Origin: Styela clava
Taxonomy: Eukaryota; Chordata; Ascidiacea; Stolidobranchia; Styelidae
NCBI RefSeq assembly: GCF_964204865.1
Contig: NC_135251.1
Location: 20,150,001 to 20,214,000 of the forward strand
Direction of reading: 5' to 3'
Length of the DNA stretch: 64,000 nucleotides
The notes under the pieces were generated by a model. The model ran no database searches. It saw nothing but the letters and a program-made list of their open reading frames with translations, and was not told the origin of the DNA. The translations under genes were made by a program, and so were the position numbers. This document shows positions 11,071-23,800 of this stretch, piece after piece (positions within the stretch are counted from its first letter, which is position 1; each line of letters starts with the position of its first letter).

Positions 11071-12330
11071 TTGCCAATTCAAGTTTACAATTTTCATGTA
11101 TGAATGTTCATTACTAAAGTGCTAGTAGAATCAAAATGATGCTAGCAAGAGGAAGGCGCAGATTCAAAAGTGTCGTTATTTTTGTAAAAAAGAAAAATAG
11201 TTTCAAGATAAATGGTGGTGCAGAGACCTAATCGGAGCAGCAATATGAGACTGGGATAGGTGCGTGTCCTCTTCTCGCTTATCTCCAAGCTTCCCACCCC
11301 AAAACTGATTGCTTAGCAATCTCAACGATTATGATTACCTTGATCACTGTAACTAACTGAACCGGAAAGACGTACCTCTTGAGTCGATTCCGATTGATAT
11401 AAGCACGAAATGCGGCCATCAGCCAAACTTTTGCGTATTTGTCACCCTGAAAATTTTCTATGTTTTTATAATCTGATCACGACAACCATTATGTCATATA
11501 TGCGTGCCTCGGAATCGTGCCTATTATCATTGTTGGCGCATTGTCAGAACTTTGTAAACCACCTTACAATACGAATTTTGCAGGTTGGTTTGAATCTATT
11601 ATTCTTTGCACTCTTTTCCAGTAAAAGTGATATTTTATTTACGTTTTCGCATATGACAAATGCAGTATGGTATATTAACGCCTCTCTCACAAAATAAAAT
11701 ATTAGATTTCAATCTAGATTACGGTTTTCCAGCTCTGAACTTCAAAAATACGAAAAAATCATAACCTGACTCAAAGTGCTGAAATGCCACTATGATCAAC
11801 ATTAAATCAGTTATTATCTAAAAAAAACGACAGAATTGGCGCAATCGTCGTCACTAAGTTAGCGGCAATCTGTAATTGAACTAAAATAAAAATTGAATAA
11901 CGGGGCATGATTCGAACAGTTATCACTATTATAAGTAATTACAAAATTATAACAATTATTAGTACATACCACTGAATAGGTTTTGTTCTGTTACAGTGGA
12001 TTTCAATGCAGAATAAAAAGGAATGCTCCCTTTCTATAACAAATTTATAATCCAACCATTGCTGATTCTATTCCCACATTGGTATTCACACTCGTTATGT
12101 ACTATTGAGTTAATATTTGAGATTGTATTCTCTCATATAAATTTGTAACGTGACTAGACTAGGCTAAACTTAGTTCCGAATCCTTGAATCCTAGTTCGAA
12201 CTATGAAAATGTTTTCTTTTTTCAGTAATTACCAAAGTTTTCGACTTCACTTCATAACTGTACGTTTTGCGAAATTTGTAAGATACAATTTTCAATGTAT
12301 TTTTTAACAGTTGTAAAAACTATCATCAAA

Positions 12331-15270
12331 ATGCCTAATACACTAACTAGTCATTTATTACCAATTTGTGTTTGTTCGTTTGTGTTTCCTTTTCTTCTCT
12401 TGAAAATAATGGACTATAATCCCGATACCGAACAATGGACACCATATTCAAGTGTTGATGTAAGTATACTGAATCAATAGTAACTCAATGCCCAACATGA
12501 GTGATCGTAGTAGAAGTAGATCATAAATAGACGACATATTTTCATAATTTCTTCCAAAAGGCAAGAGCGGAATAAAATTACTTGGAAAACAAACGTTTTT
12601 AGACCAAATCTTGTTCCGTTTTAATCATATCCCATATTTAACAGTAATAAACACCATTCCTTAGTTGATGGATATTTCAATAATAAGGAAACAAGTGATA
12701 AGTTGGTGATGTTGAGAGTTCTAAACGGTGCACCCAATCACCCTTTTTTCAACTTTTTTTGAGAGTTCCATTTTCGCTAGGATAGTTCAACTGAAATAAA
12801 TAGTCATCAATATATAATCATGGAATTACGAGTCGGTGATTTTATTAAATCTTTTTTTCTCAGTCTCAAAATCGAAGGCGAATGGAAATAATATTTATTG
12901 GGGGAATACATCGGAGTGGCACAACGTTACTAAGGACAATGCTTGATGCCCATGCTGATATTAGATGCGGCCCTGAGACTGTAGTGATCTGCGACGTACT
13001 GGGGGCGAGAGAGGCAATGGCAAAGTAAATAGTTGTTTGAGGGTTATAGCAATATGGCAAAATAAACCCCTGGAAACGTGTGAATATTATATAAACAAAG
13101 TAATATTTTTTAATTTTGTTGACGTCACCCCACACAAAACGTTAAATTCAAAAACGAATTCCCCCGAGCCCACAGAAAGTTTTGAAGAAATAAATAAAAG
13201 TAGCTTTCTAGCGACAACAACAATCATTAACCACTGACGATTTAAAAACAATTGAAAATTAACATTTTTTTTGTTGAGAAAAGCCATCTTGTCACAACAA
13301 CAAGAAACAATACAAAATGATCCATAAGTCCACTTCGTGTGCTTCGATATATATAGTTGATAAGTAGATAATGGCAAGCGCAACAAATTCAGTTTAATTG
13401 TAAAAATAATGCTATTACGAAAGAACGGATGGGGAAAGAATACAACATCTAATTGTGAAATATCTCCTTTTTCCACAGGACACCTATAACTGTTTCGTAC
13501 CTTTCCAAAATGGACCTATATCCTGAAATAACTGATAATGCTGTTGCACAATTTATTCTGGAAATAATAATTCGTCATGCGCCACCAGCTATTCATTATT
13601 GCAACAAGGACCCTCTACAAATGTTGCATTCAAAGTGAGAATCTTATAACGGTTAAATTACGAAAAAAAAAATATATATATATATCGAAGCCAGATCAGA
13701 ACTTCCCGAAATTTTGCAGTTAGTAAAAGAAGTTGATATTTTTCAACGGAAAATCTTTTCATTTCATAAAATGAATAATTAAGCATATTTGAATTAATGT
13801 TATCGCTCAAATTAGAGTAATCTAAATTCTAAAATATAGTGTTATGCATAATTAATATGCGCTCATTGCATTCGAATTATTATATCCTATTGATTTATAG
13901 TCTTCTATAACCGTTTTAGATATCTGCATTTTCTGTTTCCGAATGCAAAATTTGTTTTAATGATACGAGATGGAAGAGCAATGACCCATTCTATTATATC
14001 AAGGAAATTGAAATTATCTACATATAATATTGAGAGTTATAGGTATGTGAAATTGGTACGATAATTCTGATAACAAATCAGTTAGAGTGTAGAAATAACA
14101 GGATGAAAACTGCTTCTAAATGGGTAAAAATAACCTAAATATTGGAAAGATTTAAGCATTTCTAGCTAAGTGAAAACCAGATTGCGATCCAGAAATCCCT
14201 CCGTAAATATAAATTTAAATGAAATAGTTCATTTAGAGAAATCAGTTATAATTTCCCAGATCATCGTAGGTCTAGTTTAATCTTGCCTGTGATACCACAT
14301 TATTTATCAGTGTTTTACGGATCCTTTGTATATTTGATCCTAGGGAAACGTTATCGACGTGGAACAAGAATATAGAGAGAATGTATACGAAATGTATAGA
14401 ACTTGGAGAGACGATATGTCATTTGGTATATTACGAGCAATTAGTATTGCAGCCGGTGTCAACTACCAAGAACTTGTTTAAGTTTTTGGAAATACCTTGG
14501 AGTATCGCAGTTCTGCATCATGAAAAATATACAAACGAAAGTGATTTCTCAAAGCAAGTAAAATTAGAAAACAATATTAAGTACTAATGTGAAATTAAAT
14601 TAAATGCTTAGTGATCGTTTCTGATTGTTCATGTAATAGAGAAATCAACTGTATTATTTGTTATAAAAACAATAACGCTAGGAGTACTATGGTTTATTTT
14701 AATTTAAAACTATAAAAAAGTAAAACAAAATACTCTATTTTGACAGAACCGAAGTATCCACCGATCAAGTATCAAAACCTCTGTATTTGGCTGGACTCAC
14801 GCAATGGTTTGGTAACATTCCAGAAGATGTAGAAAGAGACATGATCAAAATTGCACCGATGCTAAGTGTTTTAGGATATAATCCAGAAGACAAGACTCCT
14901 AACTATGGAGAACCAGATGAGTTTGTCAAAGAAAAGGTTATAGTTATTATCTTCTTCCTCGTCACCATTCTCTTCCTTATCTTTTCTTTTTTTATTAAAT
15001 ATCATTCTCAGTAATTTATTTTTAATAAATAAGCAAATAACTTCAAATATCAAGGAAAATGGAAGACTAACATAACAAGATAAGGTCTGAATAATAAATG
15101 TTCTATTGTCAATTACGTTTGATAATAATTAGGTCACTTAAATTCTTTACTTCTCGCCTGCTTTCCATTTTTCTCATTTTCTAAACTGCTTTGTCAGTAA
15201 TAAATTAGTGATAACTGAATATATAACTTTACAGATTAAGAAAGAAAAGAAGAATACCATCACAAGTTGA
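12331..15270 (+). CDS. TPST-like gene D, complete, Arg-type subfamily
   Basis: Exons 12331-12459, 12864-13024, 13479-13634, 13920-14042, 14344-14553, 14747-14936, 15235-15270; 1005 nt, 334 aa. Intron 5 starts with GC (AA|GCAAGT) and is the only choice that keeps frame; the others are GT-AG. Residues about 8-26 are a signal anchor. GGIHRSGTTL (56-65) keeps the PAPS-loop Arg60; CGPET (78-82) keeps the catalytic Glu81, but the following Arg of human TPSTs is Val. CNKDP (Cys138, Lys140), IRDGRAMTHS, the cysteine pair around ELGETIC, VYYEQL, LHHE, STDQVSKP and PNYGEPDEF follow the family. Likely an active Golgi sulfotransferase with altered substrate contacts. A splice acceptor (AACAG, 12306-12310) lies 20 nt before the ATG. 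Reading through intron 6 would add a hydrophobic tail. Confidence 0.92.
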
Positions 15271-16390
15271 CGTTGTTATAATGGGCTGCACATTACTAAT
15301 AAACCTACATGTCAGTTATGAGAAGGAATCGGGCAAACCCCTTGTAATGATAAATCTTTTATGACGTGTTCAAAAGTTTTTTTTACGCAAAATAATTCAT
15401 GTTTATTGTTCTGGGAAGATCAATTCAAAGAACAGTCTTTTTTCTTGTAAGGATAATAAATAAAAAAGAAAGACTTTTGGCCGGGCGAAAAGAAAATCCG
15501 AGTAGGCCTTCAAAATTAAATATCAAATTAAATTTTATTATCGGAGGTTCGATTGACAGACATTAAGAATTCTACCTATAGGTGTATGGTGCCAGTACAT
15601 CACATACAATTCATTGATCAATTTATTTTGTTATTATTCTTGTTCTTAATTCTGATTTACTTATTTCATAATAAAAGCTATCATATACAGCAAATAAATT
15701 ATTAAAGAGATATTCGAATGATCATATGGTTGTCATATGAATGTAAGAAGCACTCATAGCTGAGTATGCTAAACTAATCATTAACGTATTTCATCACAAT
15801 TAAGTTCAGCTCTGAGGAGTTTAGTAAAATTTGGGTATTTGGTCAACGGCAAACAATTTGTTACACACTTATTAGTGTTACCATGTCTATTCCTCTGTTC
15901 ATTAATGAACAGAGTCAAAAATGGCTCAGTCTTGCTTCTATATTAAGAAATTCAACTAATTGATGCTCTGTGGTAAAGAAAATAAATTCTCTTTTGTGAA
16001 TATTGAAACTATTGCTTACTTAGATTTATGAATGAGGCATGTTTGATATAGGGGAGGGAAAAGAAATCTCAAATTTTAATTTCACGCTATGACAATGCTG
16101 TTGCGAATATTCAACTAGTTTAAGTAAATTTACGTTACTACCAACATTTTCAAGACATGTTTCAGGATGAATGCCTGTCACTTGCCCATCGAATCGTAGA
16201 CTTATTCACCGTCATTGATTTGTCAGAGTGCACAAGCTTAATAATGTTGGCAAAGCAATTAGGTATTTGATTAAATTTCAAAAAATATACAGTACATATA
16301 AATAATGATATATATAGACTTTTGTGCATAAATGGAAACTTGCAGAACCCTGACTGTACTGGCGAATTCCTAGGTTACCGTGTAGAGCCA
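15271..16390 (+). other. 3' flank of gene D
   Basis: No gene supported. Segments match the 3' flank of F (for example AAAATCCGAGTAGGCC at about 15495 and 38625), so it belongs to the duplicated unit. Confidence 0.45.
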
Positions 16391-17250
16391 ATTGAAAATC
16401 ACTGTTTCATACAAACAAATAGCTGCTAAACTAAAAAAAATGAAAAACATAATAAAAAAATAGAAAGGATCAAATTGATGATCAGTTTTCCAGTCATAGT
16501 ATTCCCCAATGGCAGTCAGAAATTTGGTTTGCAGATTCAATCCTTTGAAGACGATAATTCAAGATGAACTCCTTCTATTTAGGCATGAATACACCTGCTT
16601 CAAATCAACGCTGTATGTTTAATGACTATTTGTAATTTATATGCTGCATGTGCACTTCCTTGGGCGCCGATTAGTTTTTGTGAATTTATTTTTCATTTAT
16701 TCCGGTACCTGCTACACTGTTTTATGCATAAATACCTAATATTTTAGATATTCTGTACAAGCTGAGACTAAACTACCGTTGTCAGGTAGCGGTAGCGAAC
16801 AAATGTCTTCATTTTCTAATTGTATAAATGTACAGTGTCAACTAGTTATCAATTATTTAGTGATGGGACACGCGGTGTCGCTATTGAATAGGAACGAATG
16901 AATCGAAACCACAGTTTCTGTTTTGAAGAATCCCTTATCTTTCGTCGCTGCGAACGATCGTTAAGTCGGCGGTCTCCGATCGTTATCTAGTTTAAGTTTT
17001 ATCAACTTTACATCCAATTCTAAATACTGTTCGTTCAACAATAATACACCTCGCTTTTTTTATTTCCAACTGAATAATATTTAGAACGTTGAAAAAAAAA
17101 TATCTAGATTTCATAGCAAACATCTAGACTTCAAATTTCACATCTAAATCTTAAATAAAACATCTGAAGTGGCAGCCCTGTTCAGGACACGCAGCAAAGC
17201 ATGTTTCTTCCGAGTAACCCAGTTGAAGCGGCAAATCACCCGTTCGTCTG
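16391..17250. repeat. Duplicated intergenic segment, copy 1
   Basis: Closely matches 25680-26280, with AATTTGGTTTGCAGATTCAA and TAGGCATGAATACACCTGC in both. This copy additionally carries a decayed R1 repeat at about 16860-17000. It marks the distal part of the D and E units. No coding sequence. Confidence 0.65.
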
Positions 17251-17647
17251 CGTGTCGGTGCTCTATAATCGGATTTGATTCCCCGTGACTTCCCTTCCAC
17301 AGTAAAATTGTACGATTTCAGGGTTTAGAAAGTATATATTTTGACTCCTTGTCAGTTGGTTGTATGGTCGACGACAGCTTATCGTCTGTCGTTAAACGGC
17401 GACGAATAGCAACGATAGAGCCTCTATCCGACCCCTCAACACTTCAGACTCTTCAACGAGACCAACAATGTCTTTATTATCCAACGTACGATATAATACT
17501 TTACAATACAATATGATCGCAGTGGAATACGATTCTACACGATAGAAGAATACCTTATGATACGATAATTAATCACTGAATATTGAATTGCTTATACACT
17601 AATTACCAATGCATGAAAATGTTCTAATCTAGTGTGGAACTGTTCTC

Positions 17648-17770
17648 CACAGTTAGCAGTCTTTTCTGCTGAATTGCATCGTGAAACACTTAGCATTGGT
17701 GCAATTTTCAACAGATCTCTTACTACATATTCTGGAATATTACCGAATCATTACATTAGCCCACTCGATT
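17648..17770 (-). pseudogene. Inverted TPST 3' exon remnant C2
   Basis: Minus-strand fragment of TPST exon 6: reads GLM, a stop, then WFGNIPEYV-like, followed by a damaged copy of the IAPM..SVL region and CTAACTGTGGAGAAC (N-Y/C-GE). It lacks the first part of the exon and is fused at about 17766 to the inverted block U. It is the E-unit counterpart of C1. Confidence 0.7.
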
Positions 17771-18075
17771 ACACAGGCATGGTTTTTGAGTGGCCAAAGT
17801 TATTCCAATAACAAAAAAATTAAATTATGGCATTACTGTAACAAAATCATGAAGAATGCCGAACAGAAATACATGCGTCGTTATCAAATACGTGTTTGCT
17901 GAAAAGTCTTACATCTTCCCATCTTGAAATTTTCCCTCCCAATTTGCAATATCGTTCATACCATTTGATGGCTGAACATACAAATATCGATTTTTTTTTG
18001 TACATTAAGTGAAATTTGTTCGTTGCTCTCAACAGATTATATATATTGGAAATTAACCCTCTCCTTCATCTATAC
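17771..18075 (-). promoter_or_regulatory. Inverted block U in the E unit
   Basis: Minus-strand copy of the conserved upstream block, with ACCATTTGATGGCTGAACAT (inverse of the block core) and a TATA-like ATATATA near 18040. It faces away from the plus-oriented block at 18968-19260, making a divergent pair about 0.9 kb apart. Any promoter activity now would read into remnant C2. Confidence 0.45.
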
Positions 18076-18286
18076 TTTATCTAGAGAGAAACGTTGAAAT
18101 CACAAAAATAAAGAAACGTTTAATATTACCAATATACATTCAGTTGAATCTGAATACTATTTCATGCAATACATAGGTAAAATCAGGGTATTCACGATAT
18201 ATTTTGCAGTATAACTTAACTATTTTTTCTTAGGTTCCTAAAAACCTTTAAATCGGTCCCCAATGGAAAAAAAGTGGGACTGCAGA

Positions 18287-18958
18287 CAGTGGTGGGATCC
18301 AATCTTTAAGAATTACGTTTCCTTTTTCTATGTGATTCAAGAGTCTTGCCGCATAATAACACAAATATATTCATGTAACCAAGGTCAGACTTCCTCAGAC
18401 ATGCACAGTTCTACTTAGTAGAATCTACTATAACAAGAACGCAGCTGCATGTATATTTAAACAATAAGTGTCAAACTATGGGAGTTTGCACGTTAATAGT
18501 CAATAACTGAAATGAAAGGTCATTGATGATATCTCTCTGTTTTAAATTTAATAGTTAAGGTCTAAACTAAACAATAGTGTTATGTGTTTCTCGACATTGG
18601 ATGATGCAGACCAGAAGGTCGTCTATGATGTGTTAGATATAATTCGGCGTATTTTCACTGTTGATGACTTACCTGGCCGTTCAATAAATAATTTAAACAA
18701 ATAATGAAAGGTTTTCAATTGCTCTAAACTTCCTTACTATTCATTGCTTGTGACTCATGTCCCATGGAGATGAATGAAATGTGATTCCTTGAGACTTAGT
18801 CCACTTTAACATGCCGAACCGCCAAATATAACACTGTTCGTTAACTGCGGCGCACGTTATACAACCATGTGCCGCAGTTGCCTAACGTCTAAAACAAAAC
18901 AAAAACGGATTCGCTGAATGCCCGATAACGGATTCGCGCCAACCCTCTGAATGCACCC
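18287..18958. mobile_element. R2 hAT-like element in the E unit with internal insertions
   Basis: Starts CAGTGGTGGGATCC, includes CGAAC CGCCAAATATAACAC and ends CCAACCCTCTGAATGC. Its interior at about 18345-18430 carries a fragment of the palindromic family seen whole at 48659-48796 (AGAGTCTTGCCGCATAATAA). Confidence 0.5.
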
Positions 18959-18967
18959 TCGTTAGGT

Positions 18968-19290
18968 TTTGAATTTGATAGCGGCAAGGAGAGGGTTAAT
19001 TTTCAATATTTACTCTCTGTAAAGAGCAACTTCACTTAATGTACAAGAAAAAATCGATATTTGTTTTTTTCAGTCATCAAATGGTACTCAGTACGATATT
19101 TGGGGTAATTTCCAGGATGCGAAATCAAAGATGTTAGACTACAGACAGGAATTTGAGCAAGCCGCAACATGTATTTCTGATCGACATTTTTCATTTATTC
19201 GTCACAGTAATGCAATAGTTTGAGATTTTTTTGTTATTGTAATACCTTTGGCTACTCAGAGACCGCGCCGGTGTAATCGACCTAGCATAT
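18968..19290 (+). promoter_or_regulatory. Conserved upstream block U, upstream of gene E
   Basis: Has GGCAAGGAGAGGGTTAA, AATATTTACTC, AGAGCAACTTCACTTAATGT and ATCAAATGGTACTCAGTACG. It is 1.6-1.9 kb before the first coding exon and is followed, as in D and F, by TATGAATGCC and CTAGTAGAGTCAA segments. Confidence 0.5.
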
Positions 19291-20888
19291 ACTTTCCTAT
19301 TCAAGCTTATGAATTTCATGTATGAATGCCCAATACAAATATGCTAGTAGAGTCAATACCGCTCAGATTTAATAGTGTTGTATTTTGTAAAAAAGGGAAA
19401 ATGGCTTCACGATAAATGGTGAGGCAGAAACCTAATTAAAGCACCAATATTGAACTGCGATAGGTTATGTCTACTCGATTATCTCCAATATTTCTATACC
19501 ACGGAATCTAATTCTGATTGTGTGCGGTCGCTTAGTAACTTTGAAAATTTTGTTTTTGTTCATTGTTGACTAATGTAGCTAACTAACTAAAAGCGAGCTA
19601 CAATTTATTTATTCGCTGAACCGAGTTTGACGAACATAAGTGATTTTAGTATCTCAAAGAAAAATCAGGCAGAGATGAGGAAGAACAGCTGATATTGCCT
19701 TTATTCTTTTGCCTAAATTTATAAACATTTAAATGCATAAAGCACACATTAACGATCACAAAATTGAGTTGAAGGCAGGAATTTTTATTTGCGTGCGCCG
19801 TGAGTTTTTTCCCTGATTACTTGGCGGCACCCAATCAAAATGTTTGGGAACCGCTGCGCTTTTGAGTGTACTTCGCTTTCACATTATCCACATTTGTATC
19901 TACTTTTATCTGCTTTAACAATCTCATCACGACAACCATTATATCATGGATGGGCGCCCATTATCATTGCTCGCTCATTGTCAGCATTTGGTAACCCATA
20001 TTACAATAATAATTTCGCTAATTATTTGAATCTACTAACATTTGCACTCCTTTCAATGAAGACTAATATTTTATTTATGTCTTTGCATATGACGAATGCC
20101 ATATGGTTTCCTAAAACCTCTCTCATCAAATATGACAATCCAGATTCCGGTCTTTTCCGGTTTTGCAGAATCCGGTTTTAAGAATTGAATAATAAGCCTA
20201 ATTCGATTTTTGAATCCACATAATAATAATCACTAGAGAAAAAACTAATACCTTTGATACAGAATATATAAACTTTGAATGTTAGAAAATGATTACTGAT
20301 TTTATTTCTCTTTTTTTGAATAATCTGACTTAAAATGCTGAAACGCCACTAAGCTCAACACAAAATAGGTTATAAGTTGAAAAAAGTATGACACCTGGCA
20401 AAATTGGCGCACTCGTCGTCACTAAGTTAGTGACGATCTGCAATTAAACTAAAATAAAAATGATAGAAAGGGCATGATTTAAGCAGTTATCACTATTACA
20501 AATAGTAATAAAAATACCTTAGCGACAATTATTAGCACTTACCATTGAAGAGATTTTGTTTTGTTACAATGGATTTCAATGCAGAATTCTAAGAGGAATG
20601 CATTTTCTATACAACAAATTTATAATCCAACCATTGCTGATTCTATTCTCCCTTCGCGGTATTCACACTCGTTGATTAATATACGAGATTGTATTTACTC
20701 GGGTAAATTCGTAAATTGAATAGAACAGGCTAAATTTAGTTTTGAATCCTTGAATGGTTTAAACTTTAAACTATGAAAATTTTCCTCGTTTCAGTATTTT
20801 CAACGTTCTGGATTTGGCCGTAATCGGAGTAATTGCAAAATACAATTTTGAAAGAATTTTTCAACAGTTTTAAAAAATTATCATTGAA

Positions 20889-23800
20889 ATGCGTAATGCA
20901 CCAACTAGTCGGTTATTACTAATTTGTTTTTGTTCGTTTGTGCTTCCTTTTCTTCTTTTGCAAATATTGGATTATAATTCCGAGACCGAACAATGGACAT
21001 TATATTCAAGTGTTGATGTGAGTAAACTGAACTAGTAGTAACTCTTTTTTTTTCTCGTAAATCGGGGGTCGGCAACCTTTTGTCGCTCGCGGGCCAAAAT
21101 TACAGGTTGCAAGTCTTGAAGTGCCAGATGTTGAAATTAAAAAGACTGCGACAACTCGTGAACTCACCTTTTTCGTCTTACTAAATGAATTTATTGTGAC
21201 ACTTTTTGTTGCATTACGCTTGATAATAGCTTTTTTACATCAGGCGGCATGTTGGATGAAATAAAATTTGAAAAATTTCTAAATTGGCATCACTGATCCT
21301 GAGTTTGTAATGTTCATTTCAAAAATAATTGTTCGCACACACATTTACTTCCAAACTTTGATGGGAATTTTTTCGCATGGTTTGTCAAATTTGCACAGAG
21401 TTTTCCTTCAAAAAGATACTTTTTATAAAGATCAATCAGTGATACATCTCTCGAATAGAACATGGATTTTATTTCCACATTGCATTTATTTTTTTCTGCA
21501 CCATTGAACCCACTAAACCCACTAATTATAATTACACTGTGAGCTCATTAAACGAGTTCACTAAATTGATAGGTTATAATATAATCGTGAAAACAACCGT
21601 TTTGTCGCTATAATTTAGTGAAGTCTCGCGGGCCGGATTATATTACTCCGCGGGCCGCAGGTTGCCGACCCCCGTCGTAAATGTTTGCAACGGATCTTAT
21701 TTCTTCGCCAACGATGATAGCTGTCTACCTATGTTGAAATTTCTGTCTACGGTGAAGTATATGCTCATTTCAATTATTACAAAAAATGCCCAACAGAGGA
21801 GATCAAAGTAGATCATGTATAGACGACAAATCTTCGTAATTCCTTCCAATAAAATTGAGTAAGAACGGAATGGAATTCTTTGAAAAAAAAAACGTGTTTG
21901 GGTAAAATCTTGTTCCAATCTACCAAAGTGCCTACCCCTTCCACCAGAAACCGCACGTCGTTCGCACATTTTTTAGTCAACTCTTTTTATAATGATTTTT
22001 TTTTATTACATTCAAGCACGCGCCATATTTAGCATTAATAAGCACCATTCCTTAGTTGATGGATATTTCAATAATAAGGGCACGGTACAAAAAATAGTAC
22101 AAAATACCTTAGTTGATGGATATTTCAATAATAAGGGCACGGTACAAAAAATAGTACAAAAACGAACGCATCCTATTTTAATTGACGTATTGTCTGTCAG
22201 TTTGTGAGGATTGCGAGTATTTAACGGTGTACTCAATCACACTTTTTATCAAGATCTTTGAGAGGGTTGCGATTTCAGTGAGATAGAGCACTAAAAGTCA
22301 TTAATATTCAATCATGGAATAACGAGTCGGTGATTTTAATAATTCTTTTCTTGCAGCTTCGAAATCGAAGGCAAATGGAAATAATATTCATTGGAGGAAT
22401 GCATCGCAGTGGCACAACATTGCTAAGAACAATGCTTGATGCCCATGCTGATATTAGATGTGGCCCTGAGACTGCAGTGATCTGCGACGTACTGGGGGTG
22501 AGAGAGGCAATGGCAAAGTAAATAGTTGTTTACAAGTAATAGTAATTAGGCAAAATAAAACACTGAAAACGTGTGAATATCATATGAACAAGTGATTTTT
22601 TTAAATTTTGTTGACGTCACCACAAAAAAACGTGGAAAAACGATTCCCACATATCCCGTAGGAAGTAGCAAAAGTAATAGCCTTCTAGCGACAACAACAG
22701 TCTTTAACCGCTGAAGTTTCAAATCAATTGGTCCGGTAGTTAATGAGAAAACAATCCATAGGTCCGCTTCGTGTTCAAAAATTGATATAATTTTGATTGG
22801 CAAGGAACAACAAAATAAGTTTCTTCAAAAAATAATGCTATTACGAAAGAAAGAATGTGAAAAGAATAAGACATCCGATTGTGCAATATCTCTTTTACCA
22901 CAGGGATCCAATGATAGTTTCACGCCTTTCAAAGACGGACCTATATCCTGGAATTACTGATAATGCTGTTGCACAATTTATTCTGGAAATAATAATTCGT
23001 CATGCGCCACCAGCTATTCATTATTGCAACAAAGACCCTCTACAAATGTTATTCTCAAAGTGAGATTGTATCTTATAACGGTTAAATTATGAAAAAAAAA
23101 ACATATTGAAGCAAGATCGAAACTAAATGAGGTTATTATTTTTTCAACAAAAAAGCTTTCTCATTTTATGAAATTAATAATCAGGCCTATTTGGATAACT
23201 GTTATCGTTTAAATTAGAGTAATCCGAAATATAGTGATATGCATAATCATTATGCTCTTATTACATTCGCATTGTTATATTTTATTTATTTATAGACTTC
23301 TCTAACAATTCTAGATATCTACACCTTTTGTTTCCAAACGCAAAATTTGTTTTAATGATACGAGATGGAAGAGCAATGGCCCATTCTATCATATCAAGGA
23401 AATTACAAATATATACATATAGCATTGAGAGTTATAGGTATGTGAAATTGATACGCTTATGACAGTATCAAATAAGTTGGAATTAAAACGGCTTCTGATT
23501 GGTTGTGATATAAAGGCGCACTTAAATACTGGTACGAGGATAAGCATTTCCAGCTAAAGTGAAAACCTGATCGCGATAGAAATTCCTTCCCTACATATAA
23601 CTCCAAATCAAATAGTTTATTTTGAGAATTTATTTTAATTTCCCAGATCATCGTAGGTCTAGTTTAATCTTGCCTGTGATACCACATTATTTATCAGTGT
23701 TTTACGGATTCTTTGTATATTTGATTCTAGAGAAACGTTATCGACGTGGAACAAAAATATAGAGAGAATGTATACGCAATGTATAGAACTTGGAGAGACG

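Noticed and set aside
13901-13920. TATAG acceptor upstream of exon 4 in D (also E and F)
   Set aside because: Using it puts a stop codon after two to three codons; the next AG gives the conserved KYLH..LFPNAK frame in all three genes.
22012-22236. Overlapping plus and minus frames with repeated peptides
   Set aside because: They arise from the tandem duplication of about 57 bp in E intron 1.
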